A DNA stretch of 64,000 bases from CAMFLJ01 sp963702555 (GTDB lineage Bacteria; Actinomycetota; Acidimicrobiia; Acidimicrobiales; Acidimicrobilacustridaceae), in NCBI GenBank assembly GCA_963702555.1, contig CAVPCW010000006.1, positions 248,001 to 312,000 of the forward strand, given 5' to 3'. Below, piece by piece: positions 18,678 to 28,034 of the stretch (its first letter is position 1; each line of letters starts with the position of its first letter). Below the pieces are notes generated by a model. The model was given only the letters and a program-made list of their open reading frames with translations, searched no databases and was not told the DNA's origin. A program made the position numbers and the translations under genes.

Positions 18678-19598
18678 GTGGCCCGTCCCTCGCCCCAGAC
18701 CGAGCGCCTCGTCGACCTCGTCGAGGCCCTCGCCGCCCGACCCGATCAGGGCCTCTCGCTCACCGAGCTGGCGCGCCACCTCGGGGTCACCCCGGCCACC
18801 TGCCACCCCATGGTCACCGAGCTCACCACCCGGGGCTGGCTGCGCCGGCACCCGGTGCGCCGCACCTACCGCCTCGGCCCGGCCTTCGTCGCCCTGGGCC
18901 GCGCCGCGGCCGGCGCCGCCGAGACCCAGGAGCTGGCCCGCCAGGCGCTCGTCGACCTCCAGCGCGAGCACCCCTGCGACGGTGTCGTGCTCGCGGCCGG
19001 CGGCGACGTCACCACGATCGTCGACCTGGTGCCCGACCGGCGCGGCTCGGGCCTCCAGATCGGCGACCAGGTGCCGTTCCGCGCACCGCTCGGCGCGTCG
19101 GTGGCGGCCTGGTCCGACGCCCCCACCGTCGAGCGCTGGCTCACTGCCGGCGACCCGCCCGAGACCCTCCGGCACTCGTACCTCGACCTGCTCGACGCCG
19201 TGCGCGAGCGCGGCTTCGCGGTCGAGCTCACGGGCACCGTCGACGCCCGCATCTACGAGGTGCTCGCCCAGATCGGCGGGCGCTACGGCGAGGGCACCGA
19301 CGACGCCGGCACCATCCGGCTGCGCGCCCTGCTCGACGAGCTCGTCGGCGAGGTCGGCGGGCCGGAGGGCTTCCACCCCACCCACATCGAGCCCGGGCGC
19401 ACCTACCAGGTCGGCACGATGAGCGCCCCGGTCTTCGACCACGCAGGAGAGGTCGTGCTGCTGCTGGCGCTGCGGGGTCTGCCGGACCAGCTGGCCGGCG
19501 TCGAGGTCCAGCACCTCGGCCGCCGCCTCGTGGAGGCCGCCGACGAGGTGACCGCGTCCAGCGGCGGCCGCCGGCCCCGCCCGACCGCCGCCGGCTGA
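18678..19598 (+). CDS. IclR-family transcriptional regulator
   Basis: A 306-residue IclR-type regulator. The N-terminal winged helix-turn-helix (SLTELARHLGVTPATCHPMV) is followed by a ligand-binding GAF-like domain with VPFRAPLGASVAAW near residue 135 in place of the usual hydrophobic cluster. It starts with GTG. IclR proteins commonly control acetate, aromatic or sugar catabolism. Here the divergent D-aminoacylase-like gene is the obvious candidate target. The C-terminus is proline- and arginine-rich and has no domain. Confidence 0.85.
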   Translation: MARPSPQTERLVDLVEALAARPDQGLSLTELARHLGVTPATCHPMVTELTTRGWLRRHPVRRTYRLGPAFVALGRAAAGAAETQELARQALVDLQREHPCDGVVLAAGGDVTTIVDLVPDRRGSGLQIGDQVPFRAPLGASVAAWSDAPTVERWLTAGDPPETLRHSYLDLLDAVRERGFAVELTGTVDARIYEVLAQIGGRYGEGTDDAGTIRLRALLDELVGEVGGPEGFHPTHIEPGRTYQVGTMSAPVFDHAGEVVLLLALRGLPDQLAGVEVQHLGRRLVEAADEVTASSGGRRPRPTAAG

Positions 19599-19639
19599 GC
19601 ACCGACCGATCCACCGGCCCGTCGGCGTCCACCATCACA

Positions 19640-20206
19640 ATGGCGGCGATGCCCGACCCTCGTGCCGTCCACCCCCGCCGGGCCCTCGGCGCCGCGCTCG
19701 TCGCCCTCGTCGCGGCCGTCTCGCTCGTGGCCTGCGGCAGCTCGTCGCCGGGCACCGGCTCCGCCTCGACGGCAGCTCCCGCCACCACCGCCGCGCCCGG
19801 CTCGACCGAGCCGGTGGTGAAGGAGGTGCTGGCCGAGGACACCTCGCCCCCGGGCGCCCCCGGCTACACGCTCACCCTGATCCGCTACACGATCGCCCCC
19901 GGGGCCAAGCTCTCGCCCCACATCCACCCCGGCGTGCAGATGGCCAACATCGACAGCGGGTCGCTCACCTACACGATCATCAGTGGCACGGCCGAGGTGC
20001 GCCGCGCCGGTGGGACGCCGACGGCGATCACCGGTCCGACCACCATCACCCTCGCCGCCGGTGACTCGGTCGTGGAGCCCTTCGACATGGTGCACTTCGG
20101 GGCCAACGACACCGACCAGCCCGTCGTGATCAGCGCGACCCTGCTGACCGAGTCGTCCCAGGGCCTCTCGGTCGCGGTGTCGACCACCACCACGGCGGCC
20201 CCGTGA
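19640..20206 (+). CDS. Cupin-domain lipoprotein
   Basis: A 188-residue secreted lipoprotein. The signal sequence has the hydrophobic run ALGAALVALVAAVSLVAC, with lipidation expected at that cysteine, followed by a Ser/Thr/Ala-rich linker. A single cupin barrel follows: PGAKLSPHIHPGVQMANIDSG carries two histidines of the metal site, and VEPFDMVHFGAN carries the last one. The enzymatic role is unknown. Its stop overlaps the start of the MFS gene (GTGA), so the two are translationally coupled, suggesting a periplasmic sensor or chaperone for the transported compound. Confidence 0.8.
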   Translation: MAAMPDPRAVHPRRALGAALVALVAAVSLVACGSSSPGTGSASTAAPATTAAPGSTEPVVKEVLAEDTSPPGAPGYTLTLIRYTIAPGAKLSPHIHPGVQMANIDSGSLTYTIISGTAEVRRAGGTPTAITGPTTITLAAGDSVVEPFDMVHFGANDTDQPVVISATLLTESSQGLSVAVSTTTTAAP

Positions 20207-21834
20207 GCGCCGACGGCGCGGCGGCTCCGGCTCCGGTGGTCGCGTCGAGCGCACCCCCCCGCGGCCCGCTCGTGCTCACCGCGCTGATCCTCGTCGCCAC
20301 CGTCGCCAACCTGAACCTGTCGGTCGCCAACGTCGCCCTGCCCGACATCGGCGTGGCGTTCGACGCCTCGCAGACGGGGCTCAACATCGTCGCCGTCGGC
20401 TACTCCCTCGGCCTGGCTGCGTCGGTGCTGTGGCTCGGTGCGCTCGGCGACCGCTACGGCCGCAAGATGATGCTGGTGCTCGGCACCTCGCTCGCCGTCC
20501 CCGCGTCGATCGCGGCGGCGTGGGCGCCGAACCTGGTGGTCCTCGGCGCCGCCCGTCTCTTCGGCGGCCTGGCCGCGGGCATGGCCTTCCCCACGACCCT
20601 CGCCCTCATCACCGCCCTGTGGTCGGGCCCCGGGCGCACCCGTTCGATCGCGCTGTGGTCCGGGGTCGGCGGGGCGATGGCTGCCCTCGGCCCGCTGGCC
20701 GCGGGCGCCATGCTCGAGAAGTTCTGGTGGGGCTCGGTCTTCCTCATCACCCTGCCCCTCGCCGTCGTCGCCGTGATCGGCGCCCTCTGGCTCGTGCCCT
20801 CGGGTGTGAACGAGACCACCGCCCCCGTCGACAACCTCGGCGGCATCCTCTCGGTGGTGATGGTCGGCTCGGTCGTGCTCGGCATCAACATCGCGCCCGA
20901 GCCCGGCATGGGCACCGATGCCCTGGTGATGATGGCCGTCGGCCTCGTGGCGCTGGCGCTCTTCGTGGTGCGCCAGCGCCGGGCCCGCGACCCGCTCTAC
21001 GACCTCGACATCGCCGGCCGGCGCACGTTCTGGGTCGCCGGGGTGGCTGGCATCATCGTGTTCGGCGCACTGATGGGCGCCATGTTCATCGGCCAGCAGT
21101 TCCTGCAGGAGGTGCTGGGCTACGACACCCTCGCCGCCGGGTTCAGCATGCTGCCCGCCGCCGTCGCGCTCATCATCGTCGCCCCGTTCTCGGCGAAGCT
21201 CGTCGAGGGCAAGGGCTCGCGGTTCACGTTGTTGCTCGGCTATCTGTTCTGCGTGCTGGGCTTCGCCGCCGCCCTCCTGCTGTGGACCGAGGGGGCGACC
21301 TACGTGCAGGTGGCGCTCTCGTTCGTGCTCGTCGGCATCGGCGTGGGCCTGGCCGGCACGCCTGCCTCACGCTCACTCACCGGGTCGGTGCCGGTGCGCC
21401 GGGCCGGCATGGCGTCGGGCACCGCCGACCTCCAGCGCGACCTCGGTGGGGCGATCATGCAGTCGATCCTCGGAGCGCTGCTCACCGCCGGATACGCCAG
21501 CCGCTTCGCGCAGCAGATCGCGGCCTCGCCGCAGTCGGCTCAGATCAGCGATGAGGTCGAGTCCCAGCTCCAGAAGTCGTTCACCAGCGCCGAGCAGGTG
21601 GCCTCCCGCTATCCGCAGTACGCCGACCAGATCACCGCGGCGGCCAGGGAGTCGTTCGTGGCCGGGCAGCGGTGGGCCCTCTCCGTGGGCCTCGTCGCCA
21701 TGCTCGGCGGTGTGGCCCTGGTGTGGTTCATGTTCCCCCGCCACGACGACGAGCTCACGATGCTCCGGGGCTTCGCCGTCGAGGACGCGGAGACCGACGG
21801 CGGTCCCGAGCCCGAGCCGGCCGCCGGGGCCTGA
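20203..21834 (+). CDS. MFS transporter, DHA2 (14-helix drug efflux) type
   Basis: A 543-residue major facilitator with about 14 hydrophobic helices. The loop 2-3 motif is LGALGDRYGRKMM, and motif C-like residues are in WSGVGGAMAALGPLAAGAML. A large extracellular loop (residues about 430-490, rich in Gln, Ser and Ala) lies before the last helix, typical of the DHA2 family. It probably exports drugs or metabolites using the proton gradient. It starts with GTG in a four-base overlap with the cupin lipoprotein. A strong hairpin follows directly. Confidence 0.9.
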   Translation: MSADGAAAPAPVVASSAPPRGPLVLTALILVATVANLNLSVANVALPDIGVAFDASQTGLNIVAVGYSLGLAASVLWLGALGDRYGRKMMLVLGTSLAVPASIAAAWAPNLVVLGAARLFGGLAAGMAFPTTLALITALWSGPGRTRSIALWSGVGGAMAALGPLAAGAMLEKFWWGSVFLITLPLAVVAVIGALWLVPSGVNETTAPVDNLGGILSVVMVGSVVLGINIAPEPGMGTDALVMMAVGLVALALFVVRQRRARDPLYDLDIAGRRTFWVAGVAGIIVFGALMGAMFIGQQFLQEVLGYDTLAAGFSMLPAAVALIIVAPFSAKLVEGKGSRFTLLLGYLFCVLGFAAALLLWTEGATYVQVALSFVLVGIGVGLAGTPASRSLTGSVPVRRAGMASGTADLQRDLGGAIMQSILGALLTAGYASRFAQQIAASPQSAQISDEVESQLQKSFTSAEQVASRYPQYADQITAAARESFVAGQRWALSVGLVAMLGGVALVWFMFPRHDDELTMLRGFAVEDAETDGGPEPEPAAGA

Positions 21835-21840
21835 ACGCGA

Positions 21841-21869
21841 CGATGGGCGGGGGAGGCCCCCGCCCATCG
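21841..21869. terminator. Bidirectional terminator hairpin
   Basis: Arms of 13 bases (CGATGGGCGGGGG and its complement) enclose a 3-base loop. It starts seven bases after the MFS stop and lies 27 bases from the stop of the convergent P450 gene, as expected for a terminator shared by both. Confidence 0.8.
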
Positions 21870-21895
21870 CGTCGGTCGTCGGTGACCCGTGCGGG

Positions 21896-23149
21896 TCAGG
21901 CCGTGGTGAGCGGGCCCGGGTTGCGGCGGGCGCCGGGGGTGAAGGTCACCGGCATGTGCTTCACGCCGCCGATGAAGTTCGAGCGCAGCATCTCGACCTC
22001 GCCGGCCAGCTGCATGTCGGGGATGCGCTCGAGGATCTCGCGGAAGATCAGCTTGAGCTCCATGCGGGCCAGGTTGGCGCCGAGGCAGAAGTGCTGGCCG
22101 CCGCCACCGAAGGCGATGTGCTCGTTCGGGAAGCGCTCGAAGTTGAACTGGTACGGGTCGTCGAAGACGGTCTCGTCACGGTCGGCCGAGGTGTGCCACA
22201 TCACGACCTTGTCGCCGGCCTTGATCTCCTGCCCGGCGATCTCGGTGTCGGCGAGCGCCGTGCGGCGGAAGTGGTAGACGGGCGTCGCCCAGCGCAGGAC
22301 CTCTTCGATGGCGACGTCGAGCTTGCCGTCGATGTCGCCGGCGAGGGCGGCGTACTGGTCGGGGTTCTGCATGAGGGCCCACATGCCCCACGACGTGGTG
22401 TTCCGGGTGGTCTCGTTGCCGGCCACGGTGAGCAGCATCATGAACATGTCGAACTCGAGCTCGGAGAGCTTCTCGCCCTCGACCTCGGCGTTGAGCAGCT
22501 TCGTGACGATGTCGTCGCGGGGGTCGACCAGGCGCTGCTTGCCGAGGTCGTTGACGTACATGAACAGCTCGCCCGCGGCGGCACCGTTGTCCTCGGACGC
22601 GAACTCGGGGTCGTCGGCGCCGATCATGCGGTTCGACCAGTCGAACAGCAGGGCCCGGTCCTCCTGCGGGACGCCCATGATCTCGGCGATCGCCTGCAGG
22701 GGCAGCTCGGAGGCGAGGTCGACGACGAAGTCGCACTCGCCGCGCTCGATGATGTTGTCGACGATCAGCACGGCGCGGTGCTCGAGGTACTTCTCGATGA
22801 GGCCGACCATGCGGGGGGTGAAGCCCTTGTTGACCAGCAGCCGGTAGCGGGTGTGCTTGGGCGGGTCCATGTACAGCATCATCAGGCCGCGGGGGTCGTT
22901 GCCCTGGGCCTCGCCCGGGAACTCGTCGGGCGTGAGGATCGAGATGCCGCCGGCCTCCGAGGAGAACAGGGCGGTGTCGCGGTTGACGGTGACGAGGTCC
23001 TCGTGGCGCACGACGTTCCAGAAGCCCTGGGCCCCGGGGTAGTCGTGCCAGGCGATCGGGTCCTCCTGGCGAAGGCGGTCGAACATCTCCCAGTGCTCGA
23101 GGCGCTGGAAGCGGTCGAGGTCGAGAAGGTCGATGCCTTCGAGTGCCAT
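21896..23149 (-). CDS. Cytochrome P450
   Basis: A 417-residue P450 monooxygenase. The oxygen-activation helix has AGNETTR at 243-249, the ExxR motif is E283-R286 in EEVLRWATP, and the heme loop is FGGGGQHFCLG at 347-357 with Cys355 as the ligand. TPVYHFRRTA and MWHTSADRDE resemble the CYP124/125/142 group, which oxidises sterol side chains or methyl-branched lipids. That assignment is inferred from memory of those motifs. No ferredoxin or reductase gene lies next to it. A TetR gene diverges from it across an AT-rich gap and is the likely regulator. Confidence 0.92.
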   Translation of the reverse strand: MALEGIDLLDLDRFQRLEHWEMFDRLRQEDPIAWHDYPGAQGFWNVVRHEDLVTVNRDTALFSSEAGGISILTPDEFPGEAQGNDPRGLMMLYMDPPKHTRYRLLVNKGFTPRMVGLIEKYLEHRAVLIVDNIIERGECDFVVDLASELPLQAIAEIMGVPQEDRALLFDWSNRMIGADDPEFASEDNGAAAGELFMYVNDLGKQRLVDPRDDIVTKLLNAEVEGEKLSELEFDMFMMLLTVAGNETTRNTTSWGMWALMQNPDQYAALAGDIDGKLDVAIEEVLRWATPVYHFRRTALADTEIAGQEIKAGDKVVMWHTSADRDETVFDDPYQFNFERFPNEHIAFGGGGQHFCLGANLARMELKLIFREILERIPDMQLAGEVEMLRSNFIGGVKHMPVTFTPGARRNPGPLTTA

Positions 23150-23317
23150 GTGGGATCCCCCTGGTGGTGCGGTGCCGCGCCGGATGTGGTCGCAGTCACA
23201 CTTTGGCCTGGTGATTAACGATAAGCAAGAGTTCCGTATTTGTGGTGGTCACCCCGCCTCGCAGGCCCGGGCCACGAGGTCACCCGCGGCGGTGGGGGCC
23301 AGCCGTAGAGTCGTCGT
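23150..23317. promoter_or_regulatory. Divergent promoter region, P450/TetR
   Basis: This 168-base gap contains the most AT-rich stretch nearby (GTGATTAACGATAAGCAAG around 23211-23229), unlike the surrounding 70 percent or higher GC. It separates two divergent genes, so it must hold both promoters and probably the TetR operator. No clear palindrome was identified by eye. Confidence 0.5.
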
Positions 23318-23920
23318 GTGGCAGATCCCGAGAGGCCGGCGGAGGCTCCCGTGGTTCGGCGTGGCCGACCCCTGGCGACCGAGCGAACCGACGCGATCCT
23401 CGCCGCGGCCGCCGAGCTGTTCGAAGAGGTCGGGTTCGACCAGCTCACCGTGCAGGACATCGCCCAGCGCGCCGGCGTCGGGCTCGCCACCCTCTACCGC
23501 CGGTGGCCGAGCAAGCACGCCCTGTTGATCGAGGCCCTCAGCTGGCGCCAGGAGCACAACACCCTGCACCTCGAGGGCGGGCCGCTCGAGATCCTGCGCA
23601 CGCTCTTCGACGCGGTCGCCGACTCCACGATGGGCGAGCAGGGCGAGTTCCTGCCCGGCCTGGTGTCCGCCATCCGGACCGACGACGAGCTCGCCGACAC
23701 CCTCCAGCGCGACATCCTCGACCCCCTGCGGGTCGTGATCCGCACCCAGCTCGAGGCCCTGCTCGGTCCGGAGCATCCCCAGATCGACCTGCTCGTCGAC
23801 ATGGTCCCGGGGGTGTGCGTCTTCCGGGCGCTGGTGCCAGGAGACACCGGTGACGCCGAACAGGTCGTGGGGTCGGTGATGGCCCTCATCGAGAGCCTCG
23901 CCGCCGACCGGCCCGATTAG
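23318..23920 (+). CDS. TetR-family transcriptional regulator
   Basis: A 200-residue regulator. The N-terminal helix-turn-helix covers residues 23-70 (ERTDAILAAAAELFEEVGFD, TVQDIAQRAGVGLATLYRRW). The rest is an all-helical ligand domain ending DAEQVVGSVMALIESLA. It starts with GTG. It diverges from the P450 gene, which it probably represses. Its TAG stop overlaps the TAA stop of the convergent protease gene by two bases, leaving no room for a separate terminator between them. Confidence 0.9.
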   Translation: MADPERPAEAPVVRRGRPLATERTDAILAAAAELFEEVGFDQLTVQDIAQRAGVGLATLYRRWPSKHALLIEALSWRQEHNTLHLEGGPLEILRTLFDAVADSTMGEQGEFLPGLVSAIRTDDELADTLQRDILDPLRVVIRTQLEALLGPEHPQIDLLVDMVPGVCVFRALVPGDTGDAEQVVGSVMALIESLAADRPD

Positions 23921-25398
23921 CGGGCTGCCAGCGTCGCCGTGGTCTGGTGGCTGCGGCCGTCGGTGCCGAGCCAGGTGATGGTGATCGTGTCGCCGGCCTT
24001 CTGCCCCGCGAGGGCGGAGACGAGCTCGTCGGGGGTCGTGATCTCGGTGCGGCCGAGGGCCACGATGGTGGCGCCCGCGGTCAGCCCGGCCTCGGCGGCG
24101 GGGCTGCCGGACTGCACGCTCACGATCTCGGCGCCGCCGTCGGCGGACTCCTGGACCTGGACGCCGAGGTAGCCGCCGGAGGTGCTCGTGCCGCTGGACG
24201 AGCCACCGTTGGCCCCGGTCCGCTTCAGCTCCTCGGCGATGCTGAGGGCCTTGTTGATCGGGATGGCGTAGCCCTCGCCCCCGCCGGAGCTGCCCCGGAA
24301 CCGGGTGGAGCCGAGGCTGCCGGCACCGGCGGCGGCGGCGCTGTTCATGCCGATGACCTCGCCGCTGGTGTTGGCGAGCGGGCCACCGGAGTCGCCGGGC
24401 ACGACGTTGGCGTCGACCTGGATCATGTCGGTGAGCGTCTCGGCGTTGCTGCCGTCCTCGTCGGAGGCGGTGATCTGCTGGTCGAGGGCGACCACCCGAC
24501 CGGTGGCGATGCTGGGGGTGCCGCCCACGCCGCCGGCGTTGCCGATGGCGGCGACCTGGTCGCCGACCTGCGCGGTGTCGGAGTCGCCGAGCGGGATGGT
24601 CTGGAGGTCGGAGGCGCCGGTGAGCTTGAGCACCGCCACGTCGTCCTCGGGGTCGGTGCCCACGATCGAGGCGCGGTAGCTCTCGCCCGTGGTCACGACG
24701 GTGACGACGATCTGGCTGGCTCCCTCGACCACGTGGTTGTTGGTGAGGATCTCGCCGTCCGAGGTCAGGACCATGCCGGTGCCGGCGCCGACCCCGCCGC
24801 TCACGCGGCTCTCGATGTTGACGACGCCGGCGTTGACCTTGGTGCTCACCTCGTCCCAGCTCGAGAGCTGGGTGCTGGAGCCGTTGGCGCTGCCGGAGCT
24901 GGAGCCCGACCCGGAGCCGGTGGAGCCCGAGCTCGAACCGGAGGAGCCCTGGGAGGGGACGGTGGCGGTCGTGCCGCCGGAGCCGGCCACCGGGGGAGCG
25001 GTGGCGGTGTCGGCCGACGTGGTGAGGATGGAGCGGGCCGCCACGCCGCCGCCGGCCGCGCCGACGATGAGGGCGATCACGAGGGCCACGGCCAGCCCGA
25101 CCCGGGAGCCCGACGAGGTCCAGGTCGAGCGCGGCGCGGGCTGGGCCTGCCCGTGGCCGACGGTGGGGGGGACCGGCGGCGGGCCCATCGGAGGGCCGGC
25201 GGGCTGGGCCTGCCACACGGGCGCGGTGGCGGGGGCCGGCTGCCACACCGAGGCGGGCGTCGCCTGCGTCGGGGCTGGAGTAGCGGGGGGTGCGGGGGGT
25301 GCGGGGTACCGGGGCGCCGCCGGCCACTCCGGCTGGGTGGGCCATTCCGAGGCTCGGGGTCGGGCGGGCTGGTTGTCCTGGTCGAACGGGGACGGCAT
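23917..25398 (-). CDS. HtrA/DegP-type serine protease with PDZ domain
   Basis: A membrane-anchored trypsin-like protease of about 493 residues. Residues 1-95 are a proline/alanine/glutamine-rich cytosolic tail, 100-119 a membrane helix, and 125-178 a Ser/Gly linker. The protease domain has His222 (TNNHVV), Asp253 (EDDVAVL) and Ser337 (GDSGGP). A PDZ domain (GYLGVQV, AEAGLTAGATIVALG) ends the protein. It degrades or refolds damaged extracytoplasmic proteins, as in mycobacterial PepD/HtrA. ATG 25398 is chosen; ATG 25407 is equally possible. Confidence 0.92.
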   Translation of the reverse strand: MPSPFDQDNQPARPRASEWPTQPEWPAAPRYPAPPAPPATPAPTQATPASVWQPAPATAPVWQAQPAGPPMGPPPVPPTVGHGQAQPAPRSTWTSSGSRVGLAVALVIALIVGAAGGGVAARSILTTSADTATAPPVAGSGGTTATVPSQGSSGSSSGSTGSGSGSSSGSANGSSTQLSSWDEVSTKVNAGVVNIESRVSGGVGAGTGMVLTSDGEILTNNHVVEGASQIVVTVVTTGESYRASIVGTDPEDDVAVLKLTGASDLQTIPLGDSDTAQVGDQVAAIGNAGGVGGTPSIATGRVVALDQQITASDEDGSNAETLTDMIQVDANVVPGDSGGPLANTSGEVIGMNSAAAAGAGSLGSTRFRGSSGGGEGYAIPINKALSIAEELKRTGANGGSSSGTSTSGGYLGVQVQESADGGAEIVSVQSGSPAAEAGLTAGATIVALGRTEITTPDELVSALAGQKAGDTITITWLGTDGRSHQTTATLAAR

Positions 25399-25604
25399 GC
25401 GACGCATCCTCTGCACGGGGGAGACGGTCGGCGCGTCCCGATGGGACGTCGCCTCGGGTGCCACTCAAGCGATCGGACGCGAAAGCGGAGCGAAACCGCG
25501 GGGCTGTCCGAGCGAAAGGCGACTCACAGCATCGGGCACAGCCGGGTGGCAACCTGGCGGGGTCGTCGGCGCGGTCGACGGGGGGTTCGAACCGGGGAGG
25601 TCCC

Positions 25605-26588
25605 ATGCGGGCATGGCAGGTGGTCACCCACGGGGAGCCGGCAGAGGCGCTCGAGCTGCGTGACGCCCCGGTGCCCGAGCCCGGGGAGGGCATGGTCGCC
25701 ATCGACGTCGATGCCGCCGCGCTGGCCCTGCCCGACGTGTTCATGTGCCGGGGCGTCTACCCGCTCACCCCGAAGGTGCTGCCCTTCACCCCGGGTCAGG
25801 AGGTCGTCGGGCGGGTGCGTTCGGTGGGCCCCGGGGTCGACCTCGAGATCGGGTCGAGGGTCATGGGCGTGACCGGCTTCTTCCTCGGGCAGGGAGGGTT
25901 CGCCGACGTGGCCCTGGCCCCTGCCGGCAGCGTGCACCAGGCACCGGAGTGGCTCGACGACGAGCGCGCCGCCAGCTTCGTGATCGCCTTCCAGACGGCG
26001 TGGATCGGGCTCGTCCAGCGGGGCCGCCTCGTCGCCGGTGACACCCTCGTCGTGCTCGGGGCCGCCGGTGGCACCGGTTCCGCGGCGGTGCTGTTGGGCA
26101 AGGCCCTCGGTGCCAGGGTGGTCGCCGTGGTCGCGGGCGCTGCGAAGGCCGACAGGGTGCGGGCCCTCGGGGCCGACGTGGTGATCGACCGCACGACCGG
26201 GTCGGTCCTCGACGCGGTGCAGCGCGAGACCGACGGCCGGGGTGCCGACCTCGTCTACGACCCGGTGGGCGGGGCCGCTGCCGAGGAGTCGGTCGGCTAC
26301 CTCGCCAACGAGGGCCGCCTCCTGCTGGTCGGGTTCGCCAGCGGGCGGTGGCCCGACCTCCCCGCCCATGACATGGTCCGGGCCAACGCGTCGGCCGTCG
26401 GCGTGTTCGCCGGGGCCTACACCCGGACCGAGTCGGTCGGGATGATGGCCGAGCTGCTCGACCTGGCCCACTTCGGGCGGCTGGCCGCCTTCCCCACCTC
26501 GGTGGTCGGGTTCGACGAGCTCCCCGCAGCGCTCGGCGAGCTCGCCGCCGGTCGGGCCGTCGGGCGCACCGTCCTCCGCGTCAGCTGA
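25605..26588 (+). CDS. Zinc-less quinone oxidoreductase (MDR family)
   Basis: A 327-residue NADPH:quinone oxidoreductase-like enzyme of the medium-chain dehydrogenase family. The GroES-like part has PFTPGQEVVGRVRSVGPGV, and the nucleotide domain has the loop GAAGGTGSAAVLLGKALGA. The zinc-binding cysteines of alcohol dehydrogenases are absent. GGGGAGG directly precedes the ATG. Relatives reduce quinones or enones, and some actinobacterial ones act on acyl-CoA double bonds. It stands alone on the plus strand, divergent from the protease. Confidence 0.9.
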   Translation: MRAWQVVTHGEPAEALELRDAPVPEPGEGMVAIDVDAAALALPDVFMCRGVYPLTPKVLPFTPGQEVVGRVRSVGPGVDLEIGSRVMGVTGFFLGQGGFADVALAPAGSVHQAPEWLDDERAASFVIAFQTAWIGLVQRGRLVAGDTLVVLGAAGGTGSAAVLLGKALGARVVAVVAGAAKADRVRALGADVVIDRTTGSVLDAVQRETDGRGADLVYDPVGGAAAEESVGYLANEGRLLLVGFASGRWPDLPAHDMVRANASAVGVFAGAYTRTESVGMMAELLDLAHFGRLAAFPTSVVGFDELPAALGELAAGRAVGRTVLRVS

Positions 26589-26614
26589 GGCTCAACCGCG
26601 GCGACGACCCCGGC

Positions 26615-26947
26615 TCAACGGGGGGTGACGAGGGCGGTGAGCACGGCGGCCTCGTCGTTGTCGACTGAGGCGCCGTAGGCGCTGACCAGCGTGCCCCTGG
26701 CGCCGCAGTCGGTGCAGGTGATGCCGAAGACGATCGCCTCGTCGCCGGGGTCGCTGTCGCCCTCGAACCTGGCGGTGCGATCGACGTTCGTGGCCGCGGG
26801 GTCGTGGAGCGTGCCGCACCGCCCGCACCGCAACATTCCGCCGGGCGCCACCGACACGTCGATGGTGTAGCCCTCGGCCTCGAGGTCGGCGACGGCATCG
26901 GTGACCGTGGTCGGGGACCAGTCCGCACTGCTGGAGTCGCTCGCCAT
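26615..26947 (-). CDS. Small zinc-ribbon protein, uncharacterised
   Basis: A 110-residue acidic protein. Two Cys pairs, MLRCGRCGTLHDP near residue 38 and GITCTDCGARG near residue 76, would bind one zinc in a ribbon fold. The N-terminal 35 residues (VTDAVADLEAEGYTIDVSV) look like a short alpha/beta segment. ATG 26947 is used; more upstream starts would overlap the divergent gene. No function is recognised, though homologous small proteins appear to be widespread in actinobacteria. Confidence 0.7.
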   Translation of the reverse strand: MASDSSSADWSPTTVTDAVADLEAEGYTIDVSVAPGGMLRCGRCGTLHDPAATNVDRTARFEGDSDPGDEAIVFGITCTDCGARGTLVSAYGASVDNDEAAVLTALVTPR

Positions 26948-27027
26948 GGGAGGGAACGTACCCAGTCCGCGCCGCATCGAGTCGCTCGGTCGGTGCACGG
27001 CGCCGCCGTTCGCGCGAACGTCAGGGG

Positions 27028-27657
27028 ATGGAGTTCCGGGGATGGCCGAGCGAGGCGCTCACGTGGTTCGACGACCTCGAGGCGAACAACTCGAAGGCGT
27101 GGTTCCACGCCAACCGGGCGACCTACGACGACGCGGTGAGGGGACCGCTCGAGGACCTCGTCGACGACGTGATGGAGGAGTTCGGCGAGCTGCGGGTGTC
27201 GCGGCCGAACCGTGACACGCGGTTCTCGAAGGACAAGACGCCGTACAAGCTCGACATCTACGCCATGAACCGACGGCCCGACGGCAGCGGCTACTACGTG
27301 CGCTTCGGGCGCGACGGGCTGTCGGTCGGCGGGGGGCTCTACGCGCCCGACCGGGCCCGCCTGGCCCAGGTGCGCGAGGCCATCGACGACGACGAGAAGG
27401 GCGCTGAGCTCGAACGCGTCATCGCCGGCCTCGAGCCCGCGGGCGTCGAGCTCATGCGGGCCGGGGCGCTCAAGACGGCGCCCAAGGGCTGGCCCGTCGA
27501 CCATCCCCGCATCGAGCTGCTCCGCCTCCCGCACATCGCCGGGGTCACCCAGTTCCGGCCGGCGGCGTGGATCCACACGCCGAAGGCGGAGGCCCGGATC
27601 GTCGGGGTGTGGCGCTCGCTCGCCCCGCTCATGGACTGGCTGGCCTCCACCGCCTGA
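27028..27657 (+). CDS. DUF2461 family protein
   Basis: A 209-residue protein matching the DUF2461 (TIGR02453) pattern: ALTWFDDLEANNSKAWFHAN at the start (WFxxLxxNNxxxWF), RDTRFSKDKTPYKLDI in the middle, and YYVRFGRDGLSVGGGLY. The family is widespread in bacteria and fungi without an established biochemical function. The ATG is preceded by TCAGGGG. It diverges from the zinc-ribbon gene over an 80-base gap. Confidence 0.88.
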   Translation: MEFRGWPSEALTWFDDLEANNSKAWFHANRATYDDAVRGPLEDLVDDVMEEFGELRVSRPNRDTRFSKDKTPYKLDIYAMNRRPDGSGYYVRFGRDGLSVGGGLYAPDRARLAQVREAIDDDEKGAELERVIAGLEPAGVELMRAGALKTAPKGWPVDHPRIELLRLPHIAGVTQFRPAAWIHTPKAEARIVGVWRSLAPLMDWLASTA

Positions 27658-27752
27658 GCGGCTCGGCCACCAGGAATCCCGCTGGGGTGGCCACGGCGGG
27701 CTGGAGCAGACTCGGCGCCGCCCGACCGAGGACCGACCAGGAGCCCGAGACG

Positions 27753-28034
27753 ATGCCCGACGTGCTGATCATCCACGAGGTCGCCGACTACCCGGCGTGG
27801 AAGAAGGTCTTCGACGACGCCGCGGGCATCCGGCACGAGGCGGGGGAGCGGTCGTTCCGCGTCCTGCAGGAGGCCGACGGCCTGGGGCGGGTCGTGCACC
27901 TCTCGACCTGGACCTCTCACGCCGACGCACGCGCCTTCTTCGAGTCGCCCCGCCTCGTGGAGATCAGGCGGGAGGCCGGCGTGCGCTCACCGGAGTTCCT
28001 CTACCTCGACGAGCTCGACGCCGGCGACCTCTGA
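27753..28034 (+). CDS. Small ABM-like (dimeric ferredoxin-fold) protein
   Basis: A 93-residue protein starting MPDVLIIHEVADYPAWKKVF and followed by VVHLSTWTSHADARAFFESP, the pattern of small antibiotic-biosynthesis-monooxygenase-like ferredoxin folds. These act as cofactor-free oxygenases, cyclases or binding proteins. A ribosome site CAGGAG lies ten bases before the ATG. It faces the SDR at 28075 across a hairpin. Confidence 0.75.
   Translation: MPDVLIIHEVADYPAWKKVFDDAAGIRHEAGERSFRVLQEADGLGRVVHLSTWTSHADARAFFESPRLVEIRREAGVRSPEFLYLDELDAGDL

Noticed and set aside
25580..25600. GGTTCGAACC upstream of the quinone oxidoreductase gene, resembling a tRNA T-arm
   Set aside because: No acceptor or anticodon stem can be formed around it. 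It is followed by an ordinary ribosome site and ATG.
23947..25872. 641-codon plus-strand open frame opposite the HtrA protease
   Set aside because: Gly/Ala/Arg-rich shadow. The protease triad and PDZ domain are on the minus strand.
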